Of a stretch of DNA of 53,748 nucleotides, positions 26,609 through 35,292 are shown piece after piece. This DNA is from an uncultured Acidimicrobiaceae bacterium (GTDB lineage: Bacteria; Actinomycetota; Acidimicrobiia; Spongiisociales; SHLN01), in the NCBI GenBank assembly GCA_947259275.1, contig CAMYMH010000020.1:1-53748 (forward strand), in the 5' to 3' direction. Within the stretch, counting starts at the first letter, position 1. Each line of letters begins with the position of its first letter. A model generated the notes under the pieces. The model ran no database searches and was not told where the DNA came from. It worked only from the letters and a program-made list of their open reading frames with translations. Made by a program: the position numbers and the translations under genes.

Positions 26609-29127
26609 CCACCATCGAAATCCCCGAGTTGTGTGTTGTAGCCCTGGTCGGTGCCAGCGGCTCGGGCAAGTCAACCTTCGCTGCCGACCATTTCCTGCCG
26701 ACCGAGGTCCTGTCTTCCGACTTCTTCCGCGGTCTGGTGGCCGATGACGAGAACGATCTGGCCGCCACCGGCGATGCCTTCGATGCCCTCTACACCGTCG
26801 CCGGTAAGCGGCTGCGACGAGGCCTGCTCACGGTCGTCGATGCGACCAACGTCCAGAAGCCCGATCGCAGGCACATCGTTCAGCTGGCCCGCGACAGTGA
26901 TTGTCTTGCCGTCGCCATCGTCCTTGATTTGTCGGAGCAGCTGTGCGTCGAACGCAATAAGTCGCGTCCGGATCGTCAGATCCCTCGCCGTGCCATAGCC
27001 CGGCAGGTCTCGAACCTGCGCCAGTCGCTGCGCCACTTGCGGAAGGAGGGCTTCCGCTACGTGTTCACCCTCAGCTCTCCTGAGGAGGTCGCGGCGGTGA
27101 ACCTAGTGCGACAACGCATGTGGGTGGACCGGCGCGACGACGCTGGGCCGTTCGACATCATCGGCGATGTCCACGGGTGCTTCAACGAACTCGTCGCTCT
27201 GCTGGAACTGCTTGGCTACTCCGTTGATCGCTCGACGCTGGCGGTTACCGCGCCGGACGGGCGCAAGGCCGTGTTCCTCGGAGACCTCGTTGATCGGGGC
27301 CCCGAAACGCCGAATGTCGTGCGGCTGGTCAAGGGCATGGTCGAGGCTGGAACCGCACTGTGTGTGGCGGGCAATCACGAGAACAAACTTGTCCGCAAGC
27401 TGTCGGGACGGGACGTGCAGATGACCCACGGATTGCCCGAGACCATGGCCCAGTTGGCGTTGGAGCCCGATGGTTTCGCCGACGAAGTCCTCGGCTTCCT
27501 AGATGGGCTCCTCAGTCACTATGTCTTTGACGACGGCAAGCTGGTGGTGTCCCATGCCGGGCTCCCCGAGGCCTACCACGGCCGCGCCTCCGGCCGGGTG
27601 CGCAATTTCGCGCTGTTTGGGGAGACCACCGGAGAAACCGACGAATTCGGGCTTCCGGTGCGATACGACTGGGCATCCGACTACCGGGGAGATGCCATGG
27701 TTGTATACGGCCACACAACCGTCCCGGAAGCCGAGTGGGTCAATCGCACGATCTGTCTCGACACCGGGTGCGTCTTTGGGGGTCGGCTCACCGCGCTTCG
27801 CTATCCGGAGCAGGAGATCGTCTCGGTTGAGGCGGCTCACGTCTACTACGAGCCGATCCGGCCGCTCGGGAACGTTCGTGACCGAAGCGATGTCCTCGAC
27901 ATCGCTGACGTGACGGGCAAGCGGTTCGTTGACACGTCATTGGGTGGGAGGGTGACAATTCCGGAGGAGAATGCCGCCGCCGCCCTTGAAGTAATGAGCC
28001 GCTTCGCCGCCGACCCGCACTGGATCATCTACCTGCCTCCGACGATGTCACCCGCGGAGACCTCTTCGCTCAACGGGCTGCTCGAGCACCCTGCCGAGGC
28101 GTTCGACTACTACGCCACCCGGGGAGTCGAAAAGGTCGTCTGTGAGGCTAAGCACATGGGCTCGCGGGCGATCATCGTCGTTACTCGAGATGAGGCCACT
28201 GCCACCGACCGCTTCCGAGCCGGCGACGGCGCAACCGGTGCGGTTCTCACCCGGACCGGGCGGCCCTTCTTCGAAACCCCCGACACCACCGAGGAGGTGC
28301 TCGGCGAGATCCGCACGGCCGTTGACCGAGCGGGGTTGTGGGACGAGCTGGGCACCAACTGGCTCTGTCTCGATGCCGAGCTCATGCCGTGGAACGCGAA
28401 AGCGGGGGAGCTGGTCACCCGTCACTACGCTCCGGTCGGAGCCGCCGCCCGCGCCATGCTTGCGGAAGCCAATGCAGTACTCGCTGAGGCCGCGACCCAC
28501 CTGGACGTGAGAGACCTGATTGAGCGCTATCGGAGGCGGGCCACGGCCGCCGACGGTTTCGTCGGCGCCTACAGCAACTACTGCTGGGACGTTTCGAGTC
28601 GCTCTGATTTGCGGCTTGCCCCGTTTCAGCTGCTAGCCGGCGAGGGCCGAACGTACTTCGACCGCGACCACGGATGGCATATGGCCACGTTGGCGAGGCT
28701 GGCGCACGATCACGGCTTGCTCGTGGCTACGCCGTACCTGGAGATTGACCCGAGAGACGAATCGACCCGCGCTGAGGCTATTGAGTGGTGGACGAGCCTC
28801 ACCGCCGACGGAGGCGAAGGAATGGTCGTGAAGCCAAGCAATCCGATTACCAAGGATCGCAAGGGACGCCTGGTGCAGCCCGGCATCAAGTGCCGAGGGT
28901 CCGAGTATCTCCGCATCATTTATGGCATCGACTACGACACTCCGGAGACCCTTTCGTCCCTCCGCGGCCGGGACCTGCGACGAAAGCGAGCCATGGCTCG
29001 CCGCGAGTTCGTGCTGGGCGTGGAAGCGCTCGAGCGGTTCGTTGGCGGTGATCCGCTCTACCGGGTTCACGAAGCCGTCTTCGGGGTCCTAGCGATCGAG
29101 AGTGAGCCCGTCGATCCCCGTCTGTGA
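26605..29127 (+). CDS. pnkp: Polynucleotide kinase-phosphatase-ligase Pnkp
   Basis: 840 aa from the GTG at 26605, similar to the ~870-aa Clostridium thermocellum enzyme. Three modules: a 5'-OH kinase with GASGSGKST (16-24); a binuclear metallophosphatase with IIGDVHGC (D188, H190), GDLVDRGPE, AGNHENK and SHAGL, which removes 2',3'-cyclic phosphate; and a C-terminal ligase/adenylyltransferase with the nucleotide-binding lysine K516 in EAKHMGSRAIIV and a late VVKPSNPITKD motif. With Hen1 it repairs RNA cut by ribotoxins. The longer frame from 26449 overlaps hen1 and is not needed. Confidence 0.93.
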   Translation: MTTIEIPELCVVALVGASGSGKSTFAADHFLPTEVLSSDFFRGLVADDENDLAATGDAFDALYTVAGKRLRRGLLTVVDATNVQKPDRRHIVQLARDSDCLAVAIVLDLSEQLCVERNKSRPDRQIPRRAIARQVSNLRQSLRHLRKEGFRYVFTLSSPEEVAAVNLVRQRMWVDRRDDAGPFDIIGDVHGCFNELVALLELLGYSVDRSTLAVTAPDGRKAVFLGDLVDRGPETPNVVRLVKGMVEAGTALCVAGNHENKLVRKLSGRDVQMTHGLPETMAQLALEPDGFADEVLGFLDGLLSHYVFDDGKLVVSHAGLPEAYHGRASGRVRNFALFGETTGETDEFGLPVRYDWASDYRGDAMVVYGHTTVPEAEWVNRTICLDTGCVFGGRLTALRYPEQEIVSVEAAHVYYEPIRPLGNVRDRSDVLDIADVTGKRFVDTSLGGRVTIPEENAAAALEVMSRFAADPHWIIYLPPTMSPAETSSLNGLLEHPAEAFDYYATRGVEKVVCEAKHMGSRAIIVVTRDEATATDRFRAGDGATGAVLTRTGRPFFETPDTTEEVLGEIRTAVDRAGLWDELGTNWLCLDAELMPWNAKAGELVTRHYAPVGAAARAMLAEANAVLAEAATHLDVRDLIERYRRRATAADGFVGAYSNYCWDVSSRSDLRLAPFQLLAGEGRTYFDRDHGWHMATLARLAHDHGLLVATPYLEIDPRDESTRAEAIEWWTSLTADGGEGMVVKPSNPITKDRKGRLVQPGIKCRGSEYLRIIYGIDYDTPETLSSLRGRDLRRKRAMARREFVLGVEALERFVGGDPLYRVHEAVFGVLAIESEPVDPRL

Positions 29128-29148
29128 TCAGGCGGAGACGAGTCGGCA

Positions 29149-29865
29149 TTAGGCGACGGCGGCGAGGGCCGCAGCCGGGTCGTTGGATATGACTCCGGTG
29201 AGGCCGGCGTCCCGGAGAGCTCGGACCGTCTCGGGATCGTCGACCGTCCAGGCAATGAGCCACATCCCCAACCCGGTGGCGATCGAGGCGAGCTCGGGGG
29301 TGTCAGCCAATGACGTGATGTGGGGATGCAGGGCGTTGTGTCCCCGTTGGTGGGCGGCGAGCAGTTGCTGGGCGGCGTCCGCCCCCGAGTCGATCAGCTG
29401 GCCGGTGGCGATCCGGCTGCTCAGCTGACGGACCCGGTCGACGGTGGCCGGGTTGAACGACGAAATAACCACCCGGTCGGCCCAATCGTGGTCGTGCACC
29501 CACGCAACCACGTCGCCGGCCACGCCGTCATCGGCATCGAAGTCGGGATCCAACGGCGAGTTCTTGATCTCGACGTTGACGATGAGACCCTGACAGGCCG
29601 CCATGGCCTCGGCAAAGGACACAATCGCCGGCTCATGTTGGCGCAGTTCGGCCTCAGTGCGCTCGATGATCGCTCCGAGCCCGGCGATTGCCGGGTCGTG
29701 GTGGACGACCAGCGCCCCATCGGCGGTGCGACGCACATCGAGTTCCACCCCATCGGCGCCCTGATCGGCGGCCAACCGGAAAGCGGCCACCGAGTTCTCG
29801 CGGGCATGGGCGGACGCCCCCCGATGTCCGAAGACGAGGAACGGGTCCGGTGGGAGGGTCAGCAT
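29149..29865 (-). CDS. Glycerophosphodiester phosphodiesterase
   Basis: 238 aa, soluble, no signal peptide. It hydrolyses glycerophosphodiesters to glycerol 3-phosphate and an alcohol. GDPD-family residues: VFGHRGASAHARENSVAAF (His and Arg of the active site, Glu ligand), GVELDVRRTADGALVVHHDP (Glu, Asp, catalytic His), and later VNVEIKN and LIAWTVDDPE. A TAGCGT -10 box lies 8 nt before the ATG on the minus strand. It is divergent from cysS. Confidence 0.92.
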   Translation of the reverse strand: MLTLPPDPFLVFGHRGASAHARENSVAAFRLAADQGADGVELDVRRTADGALVVHHDPAIAGLGAIIERTEAELRQHEPAIVSFAEAMAACQGLIVNVEIKNSPLDPDFDADDGVAGDVVAWVHDHDWADRVVISSFNPATVDRVRQLSSRIATGQLIDSGADAAQQLLAAHQRGHNALHPHITSLADTPELASIATGLGMWLIAWTVDDPETVRALRDAGLTGVISNDPAAALAAVA

Positions 29866-29894
29866 GTCGGGTAACGCTACCTACCATGGCGCTC

Positions 29895-31304
29895 ATGCGA
29901 GTGTTCAACTCCCTCGGTCGTGAGTCGCAAGCCTTCACCCCGCGTGAAGATGGCCGCGTGACGATGTATGTGTGCGGCCCGACCGTGCAGGCCGCGCCGC
30001 ACATCGGTCACGGCCGCAGCGCGGTTGCCTTCGACGTGATCCGCCGATATCTCGAATGGCGCGGGCTGCTGGTTACCTATGTCGTGAACATCACCGACGT
30101 TGAGGACAAGATCATCGCCGCCGCCGCCGAGCGGGGCACTACGGCTGAGGCCGTGGCCACCGAGACGGCCGAGCAGTTCCGGGAGGCATTCCGGGCGCTC
30201 AACGTCCGCCCACCCGATGTTGAGCCAAAGGCAACCGACCACATCGCCGAGATGATCGAGCTGATCGAGGATCTCCTTTCCGGTGGTCATGCCTATGCCG
30301 CCTCCAACGGCGATGTTTACTTCTCGGTGCGCTCCTTCCCGGGCTATGGGCGCTTGTCGGGCCGCAAGATCGACGATCTCATCTCCGGAGCCCGGATCGA
30401 TCCCTCAGAAGACAAGCGCGACCCGCTCGACTTTGCCCTTTGGAAGGCCGCCAAACCGGGTGAGCCGCAGTGGGATTCACCCTGGGGGAGGGGCCGGCCC
30501 GGCTGGCACATCGAGTGCTCGGCAATGGCCCGCAAGTATCTTGGCCCCGGCTTCGATATCCACGGCGGCGGGACCGACCTCGTCTTCCCTCATCACGAGA
30601 ACGAGGTCGCTCAGGCTGAGGCCGCCTATGATCCGCCATTCGCTCGCTATTGGCTGCACAACGGCATGGTCAACCTCGGCGGCGAGAAGATGGCCAAATC
30701 GACCGGGTTGGTCGTCGATCTGCTCGACGCGCTCGAGAAATATCCCCCGCTGGCGATCCGTCTCTTCTACTTGCGGACCCACTACCGCCGGCCGGTCGAC
30801 TTCACCCATGAGGCGATTGAGGATGCCGCCGCAGCTCTCGACCGCCTGTGGGCTTTCCGCCGCCGGTTCCCCGGCGACCCTGAAGAGGTTGCCCTCGGCG
30901 AGCCGATCGATCGGTTCCAGGAGTTCATGGACGACGACTTCGACACCGCCGGAGGGCTCTCGGTGCTATTCGAGATCGTGCGAGAGGGGAATGGCCGCCT
31001 CGACTCAGGCGAAGCAGTCGACGCCTGGGTGGCGGCCTACGACGACATGGTCGGTGTTCTCGGCCTGGCCGAGCCGGCGGCTACGCTCGACGATCTCAGT
31101 GCCGACCTGGGAGCGTTGATCGCACGTTTCGGTCTCGAGCCCGCCCCCAGTCCCGAGGCCGCCATCGACCGTCTGGTCGACCTCCGGACCCGGGCCCGGA
31201 CCACCAAGGACTGGGCCCGCTCGGACGAACTGCGTGACGAGCTCGCTCGGATCGGCATCATCGTGGAGGACGCGTCGGGTGGCACCCGCTGGCATCGGCG
31301 ATAG
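29895..31304 (+). CDS. cysS: Cysteinyl-tRNA synthetase
   Basis: 469 aa from ATG 29895, normal for class Ia CysRS. It charges tRNA-Cys. Motifs: zinc-site Cys27 in [13 protein letters not shown] (36-39), [14 protein letters not shown] with the zinc His/Cys, [14 protein letters not shown], and the KMSKS equivalent KMAKS (K265). A C-terminal DALR-type and anticodon-binding region is present, which separates it from the shorter mycothiol ligase MshC. An in-frame ATG at 29886 would add three residues; TACCAT ends 7 nt before 29895, favouring the latter as a leaderless start. rlmB overlaps the 3' end by 26 nt. Confidence 0.94.
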   Translation: MRVFNSLGRESQAFTPREDGRVTMYVCGPTVQAAPHIGHGRSAVAFDVIRRYLEWRGLLVTYVVNITDVEDKIIAAAAERGTTAEAVATETAEQFREAFRALNVRPPDVEPKATDHIAEMIELIEDLLSGGHAYAASNGDVYFSVRSFPGYGRLSGRKIDDLISGARIDPSEDKRDPLDFALWKAAKPGEPQWDSPWGRGRPGWHIECSAMARKYLGPGFDIHGGGTDLVFPHHENEVAQAEAAYDPPFARYWLHNGMVNLGGEKMAKSTGLVVDLLDALEKYPPLAIRLFYLRTHYRRPVDFTHEAIEDAAAALDRLWAFRRRFPGDPEEVALGEPIDRFQEFMDDDFDTAGGLSVLFEIVREGNGRLDSGEAVDAWVAAYDDMVGVLGLAEPAATLDDLSADLGALIARFGLEPAPSPEAAIDRLVDLRTRARTTKDWARSDELRDELARIGIIVEDASGGTRWHRR

Positions 31305-32004
31305 GGTCGAGGGTCTCCACGCGGTGGCCGCCGCCCTCGCCGCCGGCCGAGTGCGCCGGCTGACGATCGAGCGGGGCCGCGCCCTTGGTCCGCTGCTCGA
31401 GGCGGCCCAGGGTGTTGCTGTGACTGAGGTCGATGACGTACGGGCTCTCTCCGAGACGACGGCCCCGCAAGGTGTGATCGCCGAATGCGAGCCAATCGTT
31501 CCCCATCCACTCAAGGCGCTCGTCGCCCGGGCGCAACCGCCTTCCCTGGTGGTGCTCGACCACATCGAAGATCCGCACAACCTCGGAGCCGTGGCGCGGG
31601 CGGCCCTGGCGGCGTCGGCGACCGGTCTCGTGGTAGCGGCCCGCCGGGCGGCCCCCTTCGGTGCCGCCGCCTTCAAAGCGGCGGCCGGGGCGCTCGAGCA
31701 GCTGCCGGTAGCGGTCGTGAACTCGGTCGCCGATGCTGTTTCCCGGCTCGAGGAGCTCTCGGTGTGGACGGTCGGCCTCGACGCCGGAGCCGAGGAGTCG
31801 CTGTTCGGGTGCGACCTCCTCTCGGAGCCGGTGGCGGTCGTGATCGGCGGCGAGGGGGGCGGGCTGAGCCATCTGGTCCGTGAGCGCGTGAGCAAGCTGG
31901 TCCATATTCCAATGGCGGCGGGAGTGGAGTCACTCAACGCCTCAGTGTCGGCCGCCCTGGCAATGTATGAGGTTCAGCGGGTGCGCCTTAGCGCATCCTC
32001 CTAA
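31279..32004 (+). CDS. rlmB: 23S rRNA 2'-O-ribose methyltransferase RlmB (TrmH/SPOUT family)
   Basis: 241 aa from the GTG at 31279. It likely methylates G2251 of 23S rRNA. A small N-terminal substrate-binding domain ([17 protein letters not shown]) is followed by the SPOUT knot with motif 1 LDHIEDPHNLGAVARAA, motif 2 VVIGGEGGGLS and motif 3 PMAAGVESLNASVSAALAMYE. Its start lies inside the cysS end, and cysS-rlmB is a common gene pair. A longer frame from 31234 is possible but lacks support. The stop codon is overlapped by a strong hairpin. Confidence 0.92.
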   Translation: MAPAGIGDRVEGLHAVAAALAAGRVRRLTIERGRALGPLLEAAQGVAVTEVDDVRALSETTAPQGVIAECEPIVPHPLKALVARAQPPSLVVLDHIEDPHNLGAVARAALAASATGLVVAARRAAPFGAAAFKAAAGALEQLPVAVVNSVADAVSRLEELSVWTVGLDAGAEESLFGCDLLSEPVAVVIGGEGGGLSHLVRERVSKLVHIPMAAGVESLNASVSAALAMYEVQRVRLSASS

Positions 32005-32025
32005 GTCACCTCCCTGAGGTGACTT
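32003..32025 (+). terminator. Hairpin overlapping the rlmB stop codon
   Basis: AAGTCACCTC, loop CCT, GAGGTGACTT: a perfect 10-bp stem beginning inside the TAA. A second small hairpin (GTCGCA ... TGCGAC, 32026-32044) follows. There is no U-tract. Confidence 0.6.
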
Positions 32026-32757
32026 GTCGCAGTTTGGGTGCGACGGTTTGAGAATCCGGGAGGCCACACGTCTTCCTTCCCCTCGAGGGGTCGCATTTCG
32101 CGATAGGTGCGACACGATGTGGCGTCACGGCGGTTCGGGGTCGGTCACTCCTTCTTCCCCGCCCTGAGGGCGGGGTGGCTCCGCCGATAGGCGGAGACGG
32201 GGTGGGGGAGGCCAGGAACCCACCATTCACTTGGTTTTCAAGTATCGATGTCTCCCCCCATCCGTCCTCGTCGCTGTGCTCCTCGGCCACCTTCCCCTCA
32301 GGGGAAGGAGCAAGAAGACTCATAGGACGCGCCCGGGATGTGTCGCACACAAACCGCGACAGATCACCTCGAGGGGAAGGTGGCCCCGGCGCTTCGCCGG
32401 GGACGGATGGGGGGAAACACCGAACCCACAAGACACCCGTCATTGCCAGGGTTCTGTGCCTCCCCCACCCCGACCTCGCTGCGCTCGGCCACCCCGCCCT
32501 CAAGGGCGGGGAAGAAGACATACCCCATATGCAGAAGCAGGCTTCTCTACCGAGTGTCGCACCCATCCCGGATCAGGACACCTCTGGGAGAGGGTGGGAT
32601 GGTTACCCCTCCCTCCGTCAGTTCCATACAGTTCTTGGGGGAGGGGCCAGGGGTGGGGTGAGTGTTACCCCTCCCGCTTGCGGGAGGGGCTAGGGGTGGG
32701 GTGGGCAACCCGAAGGGTTGCTAAGCGCGTTCCTGTGCTCCCTAAAAGTTGTCGCCC
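32005..32757. repeat. Gene-free region: array of GC-rich palindromic intergenic repeats
   Basis: I see no credible gene. About 32153-32213 is a forward repeat copy (CTTCCCCGCCCTGAGGG...), 32252-32308 a reverse copy, 32369-32417 forward and 32459-32517 reverse, so two facing pairs. A partial copy lies at about 32070-32100. Near 32625-32704 a related variant is duplicated; the second has a perfect 9-bp stem CCCCTCCCG-CTTG-CGGGAGGGG (32668-32689) and the tail GGGGTGGGGTGGGC. Open frames crossing this region translate the repeats and are spurious. Confidence 0.7.
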
Positions 32758-33399
32758 TTACCGCTCCAGCGGAGCCGGCACCTTGCCCTCCACCCGGGGC
32801 TCGTTGGCGGCGTAGGGCAGCGAGAGGAACCGGAGGGCTACCTGCACCGCGGGACCGATCGAAACCAGGAACCAGATGGTGCCCCAGCCGACGGTGCCTC
32901 CCATTAGATAGCCGACGGTGAGGGCGAAGGCTTCAACGGTGAACCGAGCCTTCCACAGCGTGATCCCGCGCCTGGCCAGGGCGGTCATGAGGCCGTCCCG
33001 GGGACCGGGGCCCAATCGGACCCCGAGATAGAAGCCCGATCCGATCGCCACCACGAGCGGTCCGCCGAGGGTGAGCGCTACCCGGGCCCAGGTGTTGGTT
33101 GGCTCATCGATGAGGAAGAGCGTCGCGTCCATCGCCAGACCGATGAGGAGCATGTTGGCGATGGTTCCGAGCCCGATCGGCTCTCGCAGAAGGAGCAGTA
33201 TCACCACGATGACCGCTCCCACCAGGATGACCGCGGTGCCAATGCTGATGGGCGTCTTCTCCGAGAGGCCCTGGTGGAAGACATCCCACCCGGGCAGCCC
33301 ATAGTCTCCGAGCACGATGAGGGCGATGCCGATGCCAAACAGCACGAGACCGAGCACCAGCCGGGGCGTGCGGCGAAGCTGAGTGGCGACGGGAAGCAT
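32758..33399 (-). CDS. YczE/YitT-like integral membrane protein
   Basis: 213 aa with five hydrophobic segments. The first two blocks, LFGIGIALIVLGDYGLPGWDVFHQGLSEKTPISIGTA as read in pieces, contain the G-x-PWDV-like turn after helix 1 that marks the YczE/YitT family. No transported substrate is established for the family. A TAGCGT box lies 6 nt before the ATG on the minus strand, giving a probable leaderless, monocistronic transcript. The gene reads towards the repeat array. Confidence 0.8.
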   Translation of the reverse strand: MLPVATQLRRTPRLVLGLVLFGIGIALIVLGDYGLPGWDVFHQGLSEKTPISIGTAVILVGAVIVVILLLLREPIGLGTIANMLLIGLAMDATLFLIDEPTNTWARVALTLGGPLVVAIGSGFYLGVRLGPGPRDGLMTALARRGITLWKARFTVEAFALTVGYLMGGTVGWGTIWFLVSIGPAVQVALRFLSLPYAANEPRVEGKVPAPLER

Positions 33400-33489
33400 C
33401 GAAGAACGCTAGCGGGGCGGGGCGGACTTCGTCCGCCTCCGGAGTATGAGCCTGCGGCTCAAACTTCAGGGCTTAGCTATGCAACTCTG

Positions 33490-33561
33490 AGCTGGCGGAG
33501 GGGATCGAACCCACGACCTGCTGCTTACAAGGCAGCTGCTCTACCACTGAGCTACGCCAGC
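33490..33561 (-). tRNA. tRNA-Thr (anticodon TGT)
   Basis: On the minus strand the 7-bp acceptor stem GCTGGCG/CGCCAGC, a normal D arm (GCTCAGTGGTAGAGC), the anticodon stem GCTGC/GCAGC with loop CTTGTAA, and the T arm with GGTTCGATCC all fold. The anticodon is TGT, reading ACA (Thr). The 3' CCA is not encoded. It stands alone between the YczE-like gene and the DUF3263 gene. Confidence 0.95.
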
Positions 33562-33604
33562 ATGCGGAGCAGAGAGTACTCCTGCAGGTCCCATCGTTGT
33601 TGCC

Positions 33605-33690
33605 GGCGAGTCAACCGCCCACCGTCAGCTGCCCACCGTGTGGCATGGCGGTTCTCGGTGGTCGGTGGGCGGTTTGCGGTGTGCTCGCCC
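33605..33690. repeat. Second copy of the CGGTGGGCGGTT-type repeat
   Basis: Contains CAACCGCCCACCGTCAGC and, inverted, GGTCGGTGGGCGGTTTGCGG. It shares this motif with 2990-3060. It is non-coding and lies between tRNA-Thr and the DUF3263 gene. Confidence 0.45.
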
Positions 33691-33757
33691 GCGCGTTGCG
33701 CGCGAATATCGCTCCAAATCCCACTGCCCGCGCGACCGTTGCTTTACTCTCTCCTCG

Positions 33758-34018
33758 ATGCTTACCGATCGTGAGAAATCGGTCCTCGAATTCGAGGGCT
33801 CGTGGTGGCTCTATCCCGGTCCGAAGGACCGGGCGATTCGCGATTATCTGACGATGAGCGCCACCCGCTACTACCAGATTCTCCGACGGGTGCTCGATCA
33901 CCCCGACGCGCTCGAGTACGCCCCGCTAACGGTCCGTCGCCTCCGCCGCGTGCGCGACGAAAGCCGGGAGCGACGGGTGATTGAGCGCTTCCAGGGCGGC
34001 GATCACCCAAGCCGGTAG
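33758..34018 (+). CDS. DUF3263-family small DNA-binding-like protein
   Basis: 86 aa. Begins MLTDREKSVLEFEGSWW and contains ATRYYQILRRVLDHPDAL, the typical pattern of the actinobacterial DUF3263 family, which looks like a sigma-region or winged helix-turn-helix. It is Arg-rich at the C-terminus. Likely a DNA-binding regulator, but no member's role is known to me. TACTCT ends 7 nt before the ATG, indicating a leaderless start. It is followed after 4 nt by the AI-2E family gene, so they probably form an operon. Confidence 0.85.
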   Translation: MLTDREKSVLEFEGSWWLYPGPKDRAIRDYLTMSATRYYQILRRVLDHPDALEYAPLTVRRLRRVRDESRERRVIERFQGGDHPSR

Positions 34019-34022
34019 ACGC

Positions 34023-35228
34023 ATGGATCGCGAAGCGGTCTATGGCTCGGTTCAGCGCCTCGGCGTTGTTGCCTGGAGTGCCCTCGGTGCCATCGCCCTC
34101 ATCTGGGTCAGCATTTTCATCGGGACGAAGATCGCCATCATCTTCCCTCCGCTGGTGCTCGGCATCGCCATCATCTACCTGCTCAATCCCTTCGTCTCCT
34201 GGCTCGAGCACCGCCGGGTGCCCCGCTTCCTCGGGTCGGTGCTCGCCTACGTGCTGCTGGTTGCCGTGTTCAGCGGGGCCGGCTTCTTCATCGTTCCCAT
34301 CCTCGTTGAGCAAGGCCAGGACCTCGCCGATCGCTTCCCCGAGCTGTTGGAGGATGGTCAGGAGGAGATCTCGCGTCTGGCGGACAATCTCGGCCTCTCG
34401 GTCGACGTTTCACTGCCCACCGGTCAGGAGGTATCGGATTGGTTTTCCGACCCGGCCAACCAGGACCTCATCCGGAGCCAGCTGGGTACGGTTGCCGACT
34501 GGACGCTGAACGTGTTCCAGGCCGTGCTGGTCGCCCTGGTGGCGCCGGTGGTCGCCTTTTACCTGTTGCTCGATCTTCCCTCCGTTAGCGAGCGAATTCG
34601 CAACCTCGTGCCCTCCTATTGGCGCGATGAGGCCATCCACGTGTTCGTGCAGCTTTCGACCGCGATAGGGGGCTTTGTCCGGGGCCAGCTGGTGGTGGCG
34701 TTCATCGTCGGCGTGATGACCAGTATCGGGTTTTGGATCATCGACCTCCCCTTCTGGCTGCTGATCGGGATGATCTCGGGATTCTTCAACATCATCCCCT
34801 TTGTCGGGCCCTGGGTGGCGGGCGCCCTCGGCTCGCTCGCCGGCCTCACCAGCGGGGACCCGAGCAAGGCCTTGTGGGCGGCCCTGGTCGCGCTCATCGT
34901 GCAGCAAATCGACAACAACCTCGTCAGCCCGGTGGTGTTGCGGGCGACGGTGCGTCTCCACCCGGCGACCGTCCTCCTCGCGCTGTTCGCCGGCGGCGCG
35001 ATCGGCGGGCTGTTCGGGGTGCTGATGGCGGTTCCCACGGTCGCCGTGATCAAGATCCTGGCGGGTCATTTGTGGAGGACTCGCGTCCTCGGCCAATCGT
35101 GGGATGAGGCTCGGGATGCGCTCATCGATGACGACCCGACCAGGGAGACCGTGCTCACCCGCCTACGCGACGGCGAGGACGAAGACGATGACCCCGGGTT
35201 GGAAAGCCCCGAGCCTCCCGTAGTCTAG
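34023..35228 (+). CDS. AI-2E family transporter (PerM/YtrI-like permease)
   Basis: 401 aa with about seven to eight hydrophobic segments, in the family's order: two N-terminal helices, an extracytoplasmic helical region (about 95-170), and the C-terminal group with GFFNIIPFVGPWVAGALG and VQQIDNNLVSPVVLRATVRLHP, the family's most conserved blocks. An acidic cytoplasmic tail follows (DGEDEDDDPGLE). Despite the name most members have no proven link to autoinducer-2, and Na+/H+ exchange has been shown for some. ATG 34023 is chosen because it follows the DUF3263 stop by 4 nt. Confidence 0.88.
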   Translation: MDREAVYGSVQRLGVVAWSALGAIALIWVSIFIGTKIAIIFPPLVLGIAIIYLLNPFVSWLEHRRVPRFLGSVLAYVLLVAVFSGAGFFIVPILVEQGQDLADRFPELLEDGQEEISRLADNLGLSVDVSLPTGQEVSDWFSDPANQDLIRSQLGTVADWTLNVFQAVLVALVAPVVAFYLLLDLPSVSERIRNLVPSYWRDEAIHVFVQLSTAIGGFVRGQLVVAFIVGVMTSIGFWIIDLPFWLLIGMISGFFNIIPFVGPWVAGALGSLAGLTSGDPSKALWAALVALIVQQIDNNLVSPVVLRATVRLHPATVLLALFAGGAIGGLFGVLMAVPTVAVIKILAGHLWRTRVLGQSWDEARDALIDDDPTRETVLTRLRDGEDEDDDPGLESPEPPVV

Positions 35229-35292
35229 AAAGCGCGAAAATCGTCCTTATAGGGTTTAGGCTCGGGGCACCGTCCCCGACCGAGAAATCCCA

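Noticed and set aside
32175..32815. Several overlapping plus-strand open frames of 100-190 codons
   Set aside because: They translate the palindromic repeats in different frames; the peptides are repeats of the same Pro/Gly/Arg-rich words.
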